Below, piece by piece: positions 25,397-34,570 of a stretch of DNA of 64,000 nt. This DNA is from Actinoplanes xinjiangensis (GTDB taxonomy: Bacteria > Actinomycetota > Actinomycetes > Mycobacteriales > Micromonosporaceae), in assembly GCF_003148685.1 (NCBI RefSeq), contig NZ_QGGR01000001.1, positions 434,001 to 498,000 on the forward strand, given 5' to 3'. Under the pieces are notes generated by a model. That model was given only the letters and a program-made list of their open reading frames with translations. It did no database searches and was not told the origin of the DNA. The translations under genes were made by a program, and so were the position numbers. Every line of letters starts with the position of its first letter. Positions within the stretch are counted from its first letter, which is position 1.

Positions 25397-25963
25397 TCAA
25401 TCGTGCGGCAGGATGCTGATCCGCGCGTCGTCGGCCAGCCGGTAGCCCACACCGTAGACGGTGGTGATCAGCGGCAGGTGCCCGCCGAGCTTGAGCCGCA
25501 GCCGGCGCACGTGGACGTCCACGGTGCGCTCCCCGGCCCGCTCGTAGCCCCAGACGGCGGCGAGCAGCTGCGCCCGGGTGAAGACCCGTCGCGGGCGCTC
25601 GGCGAGATACTGGAGGAGGTCGAACTCCAGCCGCGTCAGCGGCAGCGTCTCGCCCTCCAGCAGCGCCTGGCGCGACGAGGTGAGCAGACGCACCTCCGGG
25701 CCGTCCAGCGCGGTCTCGGCGGCCTCCTCGCCCGTCTCGGGCTCAACCGCCGGGGCCTGCTCGACGGTCACCGTCCCCCGGCTCATCTCGACCAGCTCAC
25801 GGACGGCGGCGAGCAGCCGGTGCGCCTGTGGGGACACCACGTCCCCGGTGAGTGGAATGGCGAGCGTCACGGTCAGCGCGGGTTCGGCGGCTCGGCGACC
25901 GGAACTCCGACCCGGTCCGGCAGAACGACGATCGGCACGCGGCGACAATGCGCTGACCGGCAT
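25397..25963 (-). CDS. Winged-helix regulator, OmpR/PhoB-type, no receiver domain
   Basis: A 189-residue protein with an OmpR-type winged helix at about residues 90-185: [52 protein letters not shown] and TVYGVGYRL. The first half lacks the Asp and Lys of a receiver, so it is not a standard response regulator. It resembles the group of lone winged-helix regulators in actinobacteria. The ATG at 25963 follows GGGGGA; a start 48 bases upstream is also open. Its neighbour is the uridine-kinase-like gene. Confidence 0.88.
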   Translation of the reverse strand: MPVSALSPRADRRSAGPGRSSGRRAAEPALTVTLAIPLTGDVVSPQAHRLLAAVRELVEMSRGTVTVEQAPAVEPETGEEAAETALDGPEVRLLTSSRQALLEGETLPLTRLEFDLLQYLAERPRRVFTRAQLLAAVWGYERAGERTVDVHVRRLRLKLGGHLPLITTVYGVGYRLADDARISILPHD

Positions 25964-26179
25964 TGATTCATCCCCCAGAATTTGCTGCAGCAAGCGAATA
26001 CGATTTTTCACTCTGCGTAATTGCCCGAACGATATTTCCGGTACGCCGGTGAGCGGGTCAAGTCGCCAACCACACTGTGGGAAAGATGTTCCATATTGTC
26101 GTGGGCCGCTAATTCATTCCGGGAACGCTTTCTGTCAGCCTCATTAAACATTGCCGAACGTCATGGGCATGAGAAGACA
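25964..26179. other. AT-rich promoter region of the winged-helix gene
   Basis: This 216-base stretch is visibly more AT-rich than the flanking genes (runs such as GATTTTTCACT and CATTAAACATT). One 65-codon frame crosses it on the plus strand without a ribosome binding site or known product and is rejected. It probably carries regulatory sites for the winged-helix gene. Confidence 0.45.
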
Positions 26180-26214
26180 ACCGGGGGTGCCGCCGTCAAG
26201 GCGACACCCCCGGT
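26180..26214 (-). terminator. Terminator downstream of secA2
   Basis: ACCGGGGGTG at 26180-26189 pairs perfectly with CACCCCCGGT at 26205-26214. It lies 25 bases past the secA2 stop. Confidence 0.85.
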
Positions 26215-26238
26215 GTGAAACGATTTTTAAGTGTGAGT

Positions 26239-28530
26239 TCAGCCGCCGGAGGTGAGGCGGCGGCCGACCGCCGCGATCAGCCGGTCCAACTCGGAACCGA
26301 ACGGGTTGTCGTGCACCAGGTAGGTCCAGGTGGCACTCGGCCGGACGATCTCGGCCCGGTCCGGCTCCCAGCCGTCGGTGAGGTCGACCTCATCGAACGT
26401 CTCGATCGTCTTGGTCTCGACCTGGGTCAGCAGTTCCTGGAACGCCGGGACGGCCGAGCGGTGGAACTCGTCCAGCGGGTCCAGCTTGCCCAGAGCACGC
26501 AGGTGCACGCCCTCCCGGACCTCCGACAGGTACGCCAGGTGGTCGGCCCAGAGCTTGTCGAGGTGGAAGAGGGCGATCGCCCGGGCCGCGTCGGACAGCA
26601 CGTCCTCGTCGGTCTCCTTGGCCTTCTCCGGGGACTTCTCCAGCAGCATGATCGCGGCGACCTCGGAGGTCAGCAGACGCTCGCGGCGCTCGGCCAGCAG
26701 CAGGCGCTGCTGCTCGATGACCACGCTGTAGCGCCAGGTGTTCTTGTGGATCTCGTGGTTCACGCCCTCGGCTACCCGCTGGGCGTGCTCCACCGCGTAC
26801 TCCACCTGGGAGTCGTGCACGACGCCGTCGATGTCCATCCGCGGGGAGGCCGGGATGATGTCGCCCGCGTGCCGCTGGACCAGCTCGTCCTCCAGGCTGA
26901 CGAAGAACACCGAGCGTCCCGGGTCACCCTGCCGGCCGGCCCGGCCACGCAGCTGGTCGTCGACCCGGCGGCTGTCGTGCCGGCCGGAGCCGATCACGTA
27001 GAGGCCGCCCAGCTCGACCACGGCGTCGCGGTCCTTCTCGTCGCTGCCGCCGAGGCGGATGTCGACACCACGGCCGGCCATCTGGGTGGAGACGGTGACC
27101 GCGCCGAGCGCGCCGGCCTCGGCGATGATCGAGGCCTCCTCCGCGTCATTCTTCGCGTTCAGCACGTGGGACGGGACGCCGGCGTCGGCGAGCTGCCGGG
27201 CCAGGCGCTCGGACGCCTTCACGTCGAGCGTGCCGATCAGCACCGGCCGGCCCGACTCGTGGGCGATCTTGATCTCCTCGACCAGGGCCTCGTCGCGCAT
27301 GTCGTGCGCGGAATAGATCCGGTCGACGTCGTCCTCACGGATGTTCGGCGTGTTCGGCGGGATGACCGCGACCTCGAGCTTGAAATACTCGCGGAGCTGC
27401 TCACCGACGTGCACGGCGGTCGCGGTCATGCCGCAGACCGTCCGGTAGAGGGCGATGAACGCCTGCACGGTGATGGTGTCCAGCACCTCGCCCTCGGCGG
27501 TGGCCGACACCCCCTCCTTGGCCTCCACGGCCGCCTGCAGACCGTCCGGCCAGCGACGGCGCTGCGCGACCCGGCCGCGCATCTCGTCGATCAGCTCGAC
27601 ACCGCCGTTGCGGACGATGTAGTCGACGTCGCGGCGCAGCAGGGCGTGCGCGTGCAGCGCCACGTTGATCGCCGACAGCTTCTCGACCTGGTCGTCGGCG
27701 TACAGGTCGATGCCGCCGAGCTGCTCCTCGACGTTCTTCAGGCCGTCCTCGGTGAAGGCCACCGAACGGCCGTCCTCGGCCACCTCGTAGTCCTTGCCCC
27801 TGCGCAGCGTGCGCATCAGGGCGGCGGCCTCGTGCACCGGGTCGCTCTCCACCGAGGTGCTGCCGGCCAGGACCATCGGCACCCGGGCCTCGTCGATCAG
27901 GATCGAGTCGGCCTCGTCGACGATGCACGTGGCCAGATCGCGCTGGACCCGGTCGGCGACGTCGGTGACCAGCTGGTCACGCAGGTAGTCGAAGCCGGCC
28001 TCGCTCACCGAGACGTAGGTGACGTCCGCCGCGTACGCCTCGCGGCGCTCCTCCGGCGTCATCAGCTCGGTCACCGAGGCGACGGTCAGGCCGAGGAGCG
28101 TGTAGATCGGCTCCATCCACTCGGCGTCGCGCTTGGCGAGGTAGTCGTTGACGGTGAGCACGTGCACCGGGCCGTTGCCGAGGCGGCAGTGCCCGTACGC
28201 CGCGACGGCCGCGGTGAGCGTCTTGCCCTCACCGGTGGCCATCTCGGCGACCCGCTTGTCGAGCAGTGCCATGGCGCCGAGGAGCTGGACGTCATACGGT
28301 CGCTGACTGATCGCGCGTCGGGCCGCCTCACGGCCGACGGCACAGATCTCGACGTAGTCGTCAGCCTCGCGCGCGGCCTCGGTCAGGGCCGCGTCGTCCA
28401 GCTCCTGCAGAGAATCCTCACGCGCCTCGATCGAGCCGAGCCGCCTCGACAACGGGCCCAGGTCCACCGTCGTGCCCGGACGCTGGAGAAACTTGCGGAA
28501 CCGGCTCTTCAGCCGCTGCGACACACCCAT
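26239..28530 (-). CDS. secA2: Accessory preprotein translocase ATPase SecA2
   Basis: A 763-residue SecA paralogue, shorter than housekeeping SecA (about 900-950). Walker A is EMATGEGKTLTAAVA; the SecA box YVSVSEAGFDYLRDQ, VDEADSILIDEARVP, and the C-terminal RecA motifs VSTQMAGRGVDIRLGG and QLRGRAGRQGDPG are intact. It lacks the C-terminal zinc-binding linker (CxCxSG) of SecA1. SecA2 exports a subset of proteins with the SecYEG channel in mycobacteria and relatives. ATG 28530 is preferred to a TTG three codons upstream. No SecY2 or accessory Sec genes are nearby, as in the mycobacterial type. Confidence 0.93.
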   Translation of the reverse strand: MGVSQRLKSRFRKFLQRPGTTVDLGPLSRRLGSIEAREDSLQELDDAALTEAAREADDYVEICAVGREAARRAISQRPYDVQLLGAMALLDKRVAEMATGEGKTLTAAVAAYGHCRLGNGPVHVLTVNDYLAKRDAEWMEPIYTLLGLTVASVTELMTPEERREAYAADVTYVSVSEAGFDYLRDQLVTDVADRVQRDLATCIVDEADSILIDEARVPMVLAGSTSVESDPVHEAAALMRTLRRGKDYEVAEDGRSVAFTEDGLKNVEEQLGGIDLYADDQVEKLSAINVALHAHALLRRDVDYIVRNGGVELIDEMRGRVAQRRRWPDGLQAAVEAKEGVSATAEGEVLDTITVQAFIALYRTVCGMTATAVHVGEQLREYFKLEVAVIPPNTPNIREDDVDRIYSAHDMRDEALVEEIKIAHESGRPVLIGTLDVKASERLARQLADAGVPSHVLNAKNDAEEASIIAEAGALGAVTVSTQMAGRGVDIRLGGSDEKDRDAVVELGGLYVIGSGRHDSRRVDDQLRGRAGRQGDPGRSVFFVSLEDELVQRHAGDIIPASPRMDIDGVVHDSQVEYAVEHAQRVAEGVNHEIHKNTWRYSVVIEQQRLLLAERRERLLTSEVAAIMLLEKSPEKAKETDEDVLSDAARAIALFHLDKLWADHLAYLSEVREGVHLRALGKLDPLDEFHRSAVPAFQELLTQVETKTIETFDEVDLTDGWEPDRAEIVRPSATWTYLVHDNPFGSELDRLIAAVGRRLTSGG

Positions 28531-28587
28531 GGCGCGCAACGGTACTTCATTTTGCCCGATCCCAGGCGACGGACTCCCACCGGACCG

Positions 28588-29673
28588 TCAGAAGGTGATG
28601 ACCGCCTGCAACTCCTGCCGCCGCCGCTCGGCCAGATCGGTGAGCAGAGCGGGCGCCTCATCGAACGGCACCAGGGCGGTGATCAGGTGTTTCCGGATGG
28701 CGTCGCCGTCGGCGCCGAGCAGGTCCAGAGTGGCCGCGGACAGCCGCTCGCGGTCCCAGGCGTGCGCCAGTCCACGCGGCACCCGGCCGATCTGCGCGCA
28801 GCGTACCGCCAGGCCGTTGTGGTGGAACTCCTCGCCGAGCCGCACCGCGTCCGCACCGCCCGGGTAGAACGCCAGGTCGATCACCGTGCCCTGGGGACGG
28901 AGCAGGCGCAGCGCCAGGTGCAGGGCGGCGGCCTGACCACGGCACTGGAAGACCACGTCGGCGCCGCGGTCGCCGTCGGCGTGGCGCCACCGGGTCTTCA
29001 GGACGACCGCGGGATCGTCCGCCTCCGGGTCGAGGGTCGCCAGGCCCAGCGCCTCGGCGACCGCGCGGCGTTCCGCGGTGGGGTCGACGACGACCACCGA
29101 GGCGGCGCCGTGCCGCCGGGCGAACAGAGCGGTCAGCAGCCCGACCACACCGGCGCCGACGACCGCCACGCGCAGCCCCGCCACGCCGTCGGCGAGCGAG
29201 CGGACGTCCGGTCCGAACCGGTCGGCGGCCGCGTGCAGCAGGCCGTTGGCACAGATCGGGCCCATGTGCGCGACGTAGACGCCGAGCACCGGGTCGAGCT
29301 CCGGCGGCAACGGCACCACCCGGTCCCGCAGCGGGTCGGCCGGCCAGCCGGTCCGGTGCCCGTAGGTCATCGCGACCACCGTGCCGTCCGGGAACGCCGG
29401 CGTCCGGCTGCGCTCGACCCGGGCCACCTCCATGTAGCCGACGCGGGTGACCGGCCACGCCTGCTCCGGCGGAGCGCCGAACAGGCCGAGCGCCGTGTCG
29501 AAGCCGGCGTGCAGCGCCGGGTTGGTGCCCTTCACGAAGGTCAGCTCGGTACCGGCGGACACCCCGCTGAACAGGGTGCGGGCGTGGAAGCCACCGGCCG
29601 GCACGTCGACGTCGGCGACGTCGGCGATCTCGACACGGCCGGGGGCGGCGACGATCAGATTGCGGTCAGACAC
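28588..29673 (-). CDS. Zinc-binding dehydrogenase-like protein, MDR family
   Basis: A medium-chain dehydrogenase/reductase of about 361 residues with a Rossmann motif VAVVGAGVVGLLTALFARR and a typical N-terminal GroES-like domain (RTLFSGVSAGTELTFVKG). The catalytic zinc Cys and structural four-Cys loop are not evident, so zinc dependence is uncertain. The start is either GTG 29673 or GTG 29682; both overlap the end of the Gfo/Idh/MocA gene, so the pair is translationally coupled. Pairing with a sugar dehydrogenase suggests use of a polyol or sugar. Confidence 0.87.
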   Translation of the reverse strand: MSDRNLIVAAPGRVEIADVADVDVPAGGFHARTLFSGVSAGTELTFVKGTNPALHAGFDTALGLFGAPPEQAWPVTRVGYMEVARVERSRTPAFPDGTVVAMTYGHRTGWPADPLRDRVVPLPPELDPVLGVYVAHMGPICANGLLHAAADRFGPDVRSLADGVAGLRVAVVGAGVVGLLTALFARRHGAASVVVVDPTAERRAVAEALGLATLDPEADDPAVVLKTRWRHADGDRGADVVFQCRGQAAALHLALRLLRPQGTVIDLAFYPGGADAVRLGEEFHHNGLAVRCAQIGRVPRGLAHAWDRERLSAATLDLLGADGDAIRKHLITALVPFDEAPALLTDLAERRRQELQAVITF

Positions 29674-30640
29674 GGACGGCACCCGGGGTCACCGCCCGGC
29701 CCTCGGCCGCGGAGAGCGCGACGGCAAGGGCGAGTTCATGGGTACGGAGAGCCTCCGCGTACGGCACCCGGATGTCGTCCTCCTCGCCCCGGACGGCGCG
29801 GACGAACGCCCGGTCCACCCCGACGTGCCCGTCGGTGGGCTCGCAGCGGACCGTCTCGACGCCGTCGGCGTCGCGGATCACCAGCTCGGTCTCGGTCAGC
29901 GCCAGCGCCAGCCCGTCGGCGTAGACCTCCAGCCCGGCCCGGTGCTTCCAGCCCAGCACGCAGGTGGCCGCCAGGTTGCCGACCGCGCCGCTCGCGAACC
30001 GCAGCACCGCCGTGGTGGCCCCGTCGACGTCCGCGCCCTCGACCGCCGGGGGCGTGCCGTTGCCGTAGGCCACCACCTCGTCGACCTCGCCGGCCAGGTG
30101 CCGGGCCAGGTCCAGGACGTGCGCCGCCTGCTCGACGACCGGGCCGCCGGACCGCGCACCGATCGGCCACCAGGCCACCGGCGGCGTCTTGTCCAGCCAC
30201 GAGCCGGTGACCAGCCGGACCGGGCGGCCGGCCAGCACCTCGCGGGCCTTCTCCACCACTGGCAGGTAGCGCCAGTGGTGGCCGACCGCGGTGAGGACCT
30301 TGCCGCTCTCGACCAGGCCGGCGATCTCGGTCGCGGTGCCGTGGTCGATGGCGATCGGCTTCTCCACGAACATCGGCAGGCCGGCCGCGATCACAGCCCG
30401 CTCGGTGTCGCCGTGGGCGAACGGCGGAACGCACACGTAGACGGCGTCCGGAGCCGAGTCCAGCAGGGCGGCCGTGTCGGCGTACACCTGCGCCCCGTGC
30501 TCGCCGGCGAGCCGCTGCGCCGCCTCGGGAACCACGTCGGTCACCCCGCTGACCTGCACACCCGGCAGTCCGGACAGCACCCGCGCATGCCGGGCCGCCA
30601 CCCCGCCCGCACCGATCAGGCCGATCCTCGTCGTACTCAT
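29666..30640 (-). CDS. Gfo/Idh/MocA family oxidoreductase
   Basis: A 324-residue NAD(P)-dependent sugar dehydrogenase with an N-terminal Rossmann fold (RIGLIGAGGVAARHARVLSG) and the conserved EKPIAIDHGTA motif, which carries the catalytic-site Lys. The C-terminal domain includes EQAAHVLDLARHLAGEVDEV, with the usual His. Family members oxidise sugars or inositols. The ATG at 30640 fits the fold; the longer upstream frame is antisense to the gpgS leader. It overlaps the MDR gene downstream and is divergent from gpgS. Confidence 0.92.
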   Translation of the reverse strand: MSTTRIGLIGAGGVAARHARVLSGLPGVQVSGVTDVVPEAAQRLAGEHGAQVYADTAALLDSAPDAVYVCVPPFAHGDTERAVIAAGLPMFVEKPIAIDHGTATEIAGLVESGKVLTAVGHHWRYLPVVEKAREVLAGRPVRLVTGSWLDKTPPVAWWPIGARSGGPVVEQAAHVLDLARHLAGEVDEVVAYGNGTPPAVEGADVDGATTAVLRFASGAVGNLAATCVLGWKHRAGLEVYADGLALALTETELVIRDADGVETVRCEPTDGHVGVDRAFVRAVRGEEDDIRVPYAEALRTHELALAVALSAAEGRAVTPGAVRV

Positions 30641-30792
30641 CCGCTCCCCTGTCGATCGTGCCGTCGGCCGGTTCTGTAACCCGGTGCCCGAAACACAAAC
30701 ATGGGCTTCATCACGTTCCAGTCGGATTGACGGACGCCAACATGGGGAAAGCTGCCCGCGTCGACAAGATCGCGAAACTGGGGGGTAAGCCG

Positions 30793-31791
30793 ATGTGGCA
30801 CTCGCACGCGACCGTCTCACCGGTCGTCGAGGCGTGGACGACCTACCGCACCGGCCACGCCGGCAGGTGGACCGCCGAAGAACTGACCACCGCGAAGGGC
30901 CGGGGCACGGTGAGCGTGGTCATCCCGGCCCGCAACGAGGAGGCCACCATCGGCGCGATCGTCTCGACGATCCGCCGTGACCTGGTCGAACGGGTACCGC
31001 TGGTGGACGAGATCGTGGTGGTGGACTCCCGCTCGTCGGACGCCACGGCACTGATCGCCCGCCAGGCCGGCGCCCGGGTCGTCGGGCAGGACCGGATGAC
31101 CCGCGGGCTGCCCCGGATGGAGGGCAAGGGCGACGCACTCTGGGCCGGGCTCGCGGCCAGTACCGGAGACGTGGTCGCCTTCGTCGACGGCGACCTGCAC
31201 GAGTTCTCCTCACACTTCGTCACCGGACTGCTCGGCCCACTGCTGACCGACCAGTCCGTCGAGTACGTCAAGGGCTTCTACCACCGGCCGCTGGCCGGAC
31301 CGGCGGCCGTGGAGACCGACGGCGGTGGCCGGGTCACCGAGCTGGCCGCGCGGCCGCTGATCAACCTGTTCTTCCCCGAGCTCGCCGGGTTCGTGCAACC
31401 GCTCGCCGGCGAATACGCCGGACGCCGCCGCACCCTGGAGAGCATCCCGTTCGTCTCCGGGTACGGGGTGGAGATCGGCATGCTGATCGACCTGGTGGAC
31501 CTGGTCGGCCTGGACGCGCTCGCCCAGGTGGACCTCGGCGAGCGCAAGCACCGGCACCAGGGCACCGAGGCGCTCGGCCGGATGGCCGCGCAGATCATGG
31601 TGACCGCCTGGTCACGGATGCACCGGCGCGGCCTGGCCACCGAGGCGATGCCGCCGTCGACGCTGCTCACCCAGTTCCGCCGGGGCGGGCAGGAGGCGCT
31701 GCCCAACCTGGAACGGCAGATCGCGGTCACCGACGCGGGCGTCACCGAGCGGCCGCCGCTGGCCTCCCTGAAGCGGGCCGTCGCGGCATGA
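30793..31791 (+). CDS. gpgS: Glucosyl-3-phosphoglycerate synthase
   Basis: GpgS transfers glucose from an NDP-glucose to 3-phosphoglycerate, the first step of methylglucose lipopolysaccharide or glucosylglycerate synthesis. The 332-residue GT81/GT2-like protein has SVVIPARNEEATIG, IVVVDSRSSDAT, the metal-binding AFVDGDLHEF, and PFVSGYGVEIGMLIDL. Length fits characterised GpgS. ATG 30793 follows GGGGGG; ATG 30742 is an alternative. It overlaps the next glycosyltransferase gene as ATGA, so both probably serve one pathway. Confidence 0.92.
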   Translation: MWHSHATVSPVVEAWTTYRTGHAGRWTAEELTTAKGRGTVSVVIPARNEEATIGAIVSTIRRDLVERVPLVDEIVVVDSRSSDATALIARQAGARVVGQDRMTRGLPRMEGKGDALWAGLAASTGDVVAFVDGDLHEFSSHFVTGLLGPLLTDQSVEYVKGFYHRPLAGPAAVETDGGGRVTELAARPLINLFFPELAGFVQPLAGEYAGRRRTLESIPFVSGYGVEIGMLIDLVDLVGLDALAQVDLGERKHRHQGTEALGRMAAQIMVTAWSRMHRRGLATEAMPPSTLLTQFRRGGQEALPNLERQIAVTDAGVTERPPLASLKRAVAA

Positions 31792-32891
31792 GGGTACTGA
31801 TGAACGCCGGCCCCTGGCTGCCGGTGCCGCCCGCGGGATACGGCGGGATCGAGAACGTCATCGCCACCCTCGTCCCGGAACTGCGTGCCCTCGGCGTCGA
31901 GGTGATCCTGGCCAGCGTCGGCGAGAGCACCATCGAGGCCGACGGACGGGTGTCGGTCTTCGAGCAGGGGCAGTTCGCGCACATCCAGCGGCCGTACAAC
32001 CAGGCGGTCGGCGTGGTCCAGGCGCACCAGCACGCGGTGACCCGGGCGATCGCCGCGCGCGGCGACATCGACCTGATCCACGACCACGTCGAGGCGGCCG
32101 GGCTGGTCACCGCCGCCGCCCTCGGCGACGGCGCGCCGCCGGTGCTCCACACCCTGCACTGGGACCTGCACAAACACCCCGAGCTGTACGGGACGTTCGA
32201 CGGCGGCGACCGGGTACGCGTGAACGGGGTGTCGGCGTCGCAGGTGGCCCGTGCCCCGGAGGCGCTGCGGCGGCACTCGATCGGGCACGTCCACCTGGCC
32301 ACGCCGCTGGCCGCCGAGCCGCTGCCGGAGGTGAGCCGCGGGTCGTACGCCGTGGTCCTGGGCCGGATCCACCCGGGCAAGGGACAGGACCTGGCGGTCC
32401 GGCTGGCACACGAGCACGGGTTCGATCTGGTGCTCGCGGGGCCGGTCGGGCCGTACCATGACGCCGCCGCTCTCGCCCGCGCCGACCGGGAGAACCCGGA
32501 CGTGCGGTTCTGGGACGAACAGGTGGCGCCGCACGTCGACGGGGTGCGGGTGCGCTGGGTCGGTACGGTGACCGGCCGCGACCGTGACCTGCTGGTGGCC
32601 GGAGCCCGGGTCGCGCTGTTCCCGCTGCGGTGGGAGGAGCCCGGCGGCACCGCCATGGTGGAGTCGCTGGCCCTCGGCACGCCGGTGGTCGGCATCGCCC
32701 GCGGCTGTCTGCCCGAGCTGGTCGAGGACGGCCGTACCGGGCTGCTCACCACTGACGAGGAGGCGCTCGGCGACCTGGTGCACAAGGCGGGCACGATCGA
32801 TCCGGCGGAATGCCGGGCGGAGGCCGAACGCCGTTTCACCCCCGCCGTGATGGCCTCGGAGTACCTACGTCTCTACGAACGGCTCCGCTGA
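31788..32891 (+). CDS. Glycosyltransferase family 4-type protein
   Basis: A 367-residue GT-B glycosyltransferase. The N-terminal domain begins MRVLMNAGPWLPVPPAGYGG, a typical glycine-rich opening. The C-terminal donor domain carries VLGRIHPGKGQDLAVRLA and the EX7E-type segment EEPGGTAMVESLALGTPVVG. The donor and acceptor sugars are unknown. It is coupled by ATGA to gpgS, so it may extend a glucosylglycerate-type product or act in osmolyte synthesis. A sigB/F-like promoter for the following gene begins right after its stop. Confidence 0.9.
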   Translation: MRVLMNAGPWLPVPPAGYGGIENVIATLVPELRALGVEVILASVGESTIEADGRVSVFEQGQFAHIQRPYNQAVGVVQAHQHAVTRAIAARGDIDLIHDHVEAAGLVTAAALGDGAPPVLHTLHWDLHKHPELYGTFDGGDRVRVNGVSASQVARAPEALRRHSIGHVHLATPLAAEPLPEVSRGSYAVVLGRIHPGKGQDLAVRLAHEHGFDLVLAGPVGPYHDAAALARADRENPDVRFWDEQVAPHVDGVRVRWVGTVTGRDRDLLVAGARVALFPLRWEEPGGTAMVESLALGTPVVGIARGCLPELVEDGRTGLLTTDEEALGDLVHKAGTIDPAECRAEAERRFTPAVMASEYLRLYERLR

Positions 32892-32892
32892 C

Positions 32893-32918
32893 GTTTGCCC
32901 CGGCCGGACGCCGGGCAC
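32893..32918 (+). promoter_or_regulatory. SigB/F-like promoter of the first STAS-kinase gene
   Basis: GTTT at 32893-32896, 16 bases, GGGCAC at 32913-32918. It starts two bases after the stop of the glycosyltransferase gene. The word TGACGTTTGCC around the GTTT recurs before the second STAS-kinase gene. Confidence 0.5.
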
Positions 32919-32967
32919 CAGTGTGCCTGACGTCCGCCGGGCGTCGCGGACCGCCGGAGGGAGTGGC

Positions 32968-33708
32968 ATGCCCAGCCAACTCGTCTGCCGGCCGGAGCGC
33001 GATCTTCCGGTGGCGGTCCTGCGGGTCAGCGGCACCCTCGACCGGGAGACCGGTGGGGCGCTCGGCGCGGCGGTGCGCCGCAGCCTCGCCGTGCAGCCGG
33101 CCAAGGTCCTGCTCGACATGACCCGGCTACGGGTCGGCGACCCGGTAGCCCTGGCCGGGCTGGGCACCGTGGTCTGTCAGGCCGAGGAGTTCCCGGCCGT
33201 GCCGATCGTGGTGTGCGGCGCCGACCCCCGGACCAGGGACGCCCTGGCCACCGACCGGGACTGCGCCGGCCTGGAGTTCGCCGACGACTGCGACAAGGCA
33301 CTGACCGAGGCCGAGGCGGAACCCGGCGGGCCCACCGTGCGGGTCCGGCTGCGGCCCGTCCCGGAGGCGTGCCGGCAGGTACGGCACCTGGTCACCCAGG
33401 CCTGCACCACGTGGCAGCGTGGCGACGTCACCGCCACCGCCACCCTGGTCGCCACCGAGCTGGTGGCCAACGTCGTCCGGCACGCGCACACCACCATGGA
33501 GTTCACCATGGGGCTGCGCGACGGCCGGATGGTCGTCGCCGTGCGGGACGGCAGCCGGCTGATGCCCCGCGCCCTCGACCCGGCCGTCACCGACATGGGC
33601 GGCCGCGGACTGCGCCTGGTCCGCGACCTCTCCGACGCGTGGGGCGTCCTCCCGGTCACCGACGGCAAGGTGGTGTGGACGCAACTCGCCACCGGCGCGG
33701 CACTCTGA
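32968..33708 (+). CDS. STAS domain fused to anti-sigma-type ATPase (first copy)
   Basis: A 246-residue protein with a STAS-like domain at about residues 8-112 and a GHKL/HATPase domain at about 125-245. The kinase part has an N-box (TELVANVVRHAH, E164 and N168), VRDGS (D194) and MGGRGLRLVRDL, as in RsbW/SpoIIAB anti-sigma kinases. In the STAS part the serine-bearing DSSG loop is DPVA (D58-P59), so it cannot be phosphorylated there. Normally STAS and kinase are separate partners; here they are one chain. ATG 32968 follows GGAGGGAG. Its likely target is the sigma-STAS protein encoded two genes downstream on the other strand. Confidence 0.85.
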   Translation: MPSQLVCRPERDLPVAVLRVSGTLDRETGGALGAAVRRSLAVQPAKVLLDMTRLRVGDPVALAGLGTVVCQAEEFPAVPIVVCGADPRTRDALATDRDCAGLEFADDCDKALTEAEAEPGGPTVRVRLRPVPEACRQVRHLVTQACTTWQRGDVTATATLVATELVANVVRHAHTTMEFTMGLRDGRMVVAVRDGSRLMPRALDPAVTDMGGRGLRLVRDLSDAWGVLPVTDGKVVWTQLATGAAL

Positions 33709-33769
33709 CCGCCCGGACGGTGGCCCCGAGGGTCCGGCCGGGCCATCATCGTGATGGCGTCGGCCTGAC

Positions 33770-33794
33770 GTTTGCCACGTCCCAAGCGGGGAAA
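33770..33794 (+). promoter_or_regulatory. SigB/F-like promoter of the second STAS-kinase gene
   Basis: GTTT at 33770-33773 and GGGAAA at 33789-33794 are 15 bases apart. The flanking TGACGTTTGCC is identical to that of the first STAS-kinase promoter. Confidence 0.45.
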
Positions 33795-33819
33795 CCGCCT
33801 CTCGTCGGAAGGCGGTGCC

Positions 33820-34545
33820 ATGGCGATCCAATGTGCGGTGAGCGTCGACGGCGCCAATCTGGTCGCCTCGCTCGCCGGTGGTCTCCGGCTGACCGACCGT
33901 CCGGCCCTCCAGGAACAGCTGCTCAAGTGCCTGGCCGACCAGCCCGAGGCACTGCTCGTTGACCTGTCGGCGATGTGGGTCGACCAGCCGCCCGCCCTGT
34001 CCAGCTTCACGGTCGTGCTGCGGCAGGCCGCCCAGTGGCCCGGCACGCCGGTCCTGTTCTGCGCGCCCCGCCCCCGCACGCGGGAACTGCTGTCCACCGC
34101 CGACGGCCGGTTGCCGCTCTACCCGACCGTCGAGGCGGCACTCGCCCACCTGGACGGCGAGCCCCGTACCGTGCCGTCGATCAGCGAGGACCTGCTCCCG
34201 GTCACCGGTTCCACCCGGCACGCCCGCGACGTCACCACCGAGGCCTGCGCCCGCTGGGAACTACCCGGCCTGGTCGCCCCCGCCAGCCTCATCGTCACCG
34301 AACTGGTCGCCAACGTCATCGACCACGCGCACACGATGATGACGCTGCGGTTGTCACTGCGGCAGCGTTACCTCAACATCGCGGTCCGCGACGGATCGCC
34401 GCACCCGCCCGTGTCGGCGGCCGGGCTACGGCCGGAGATCGCGAGTGGACGCGGACTGCTCCTGATCGACGAACTCGCGTACCGCTGGGGTCATCTGCCG
34501 TCGAACGGCGGCAAGGTGGTCTGGGCGGCCCTGCGCCGCACCTGA
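33820..34545 (+). CDS. STAS domain fused to anti-sigma-type ATPase (second copy)
   Basis: A 241-residue paralogue of the preceding gene with the same order: STAS-like at about 5-112, HATPase at about 125-240. ATP-site motifs are TELVANVIDHAH (E161, N165), VRDGS (D191) and SGRGLLLIDEL. The STAS phosphosite loop reads VDQPPAL, again without Ser/Thr. ATG 33820 is preceded by GGAAGGCGG. Clear divergence from copy one, outside the ATP site, suggests that the two have different partners. It converges on the sigma-STAS gene, 20 bases away. Confidence 0.85.
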   Translation: MAIQCAVSVDGANLVASLAGGLRLTDRPALQEQLLKCLADQPEALLVDLSAMWVDQPPALSSFTVVLRQAAQWPGTPVLFCAPRPRTRELLSTADGRLPLYPTVEAALAHLDGEPRTVPSISEDLLPVTGSTRHARDVTTEACARWELPGLVAPASLIVTELVANVIDHAHTMMTLRLSLRQRYLNIAVRDGSPHPPVSAAGLRPEIASGRGLLLIDELAYRWGHLPSNGGKVVWAALRRT

Positions 34546-34570
34546 CCCGGCCTCGCCCGACGCGGTCAGG
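34541..34570. terminator. Weak convergent hairpin
   Basis: CCTGACC (34541-34547) pairs with GGTCAGG (34564-34570) and includes both converging stop codons. Arms are short, so termination strength is doubtful. Confidence 0.35.

Noticed and set aside
26021..26218. 65-codon frame in the AT-rich region before the winged-helix gene
   Set aside because: No ribosome binding site, and it runs into the secA2 terminator.
26215..30210. A 1331-codon open frame on the plus strand
   Set aside because: It is antisense to secA2 and two dehydrogenase genes with complete family motifs. Long antisense frames arise from GC-rich third positions.
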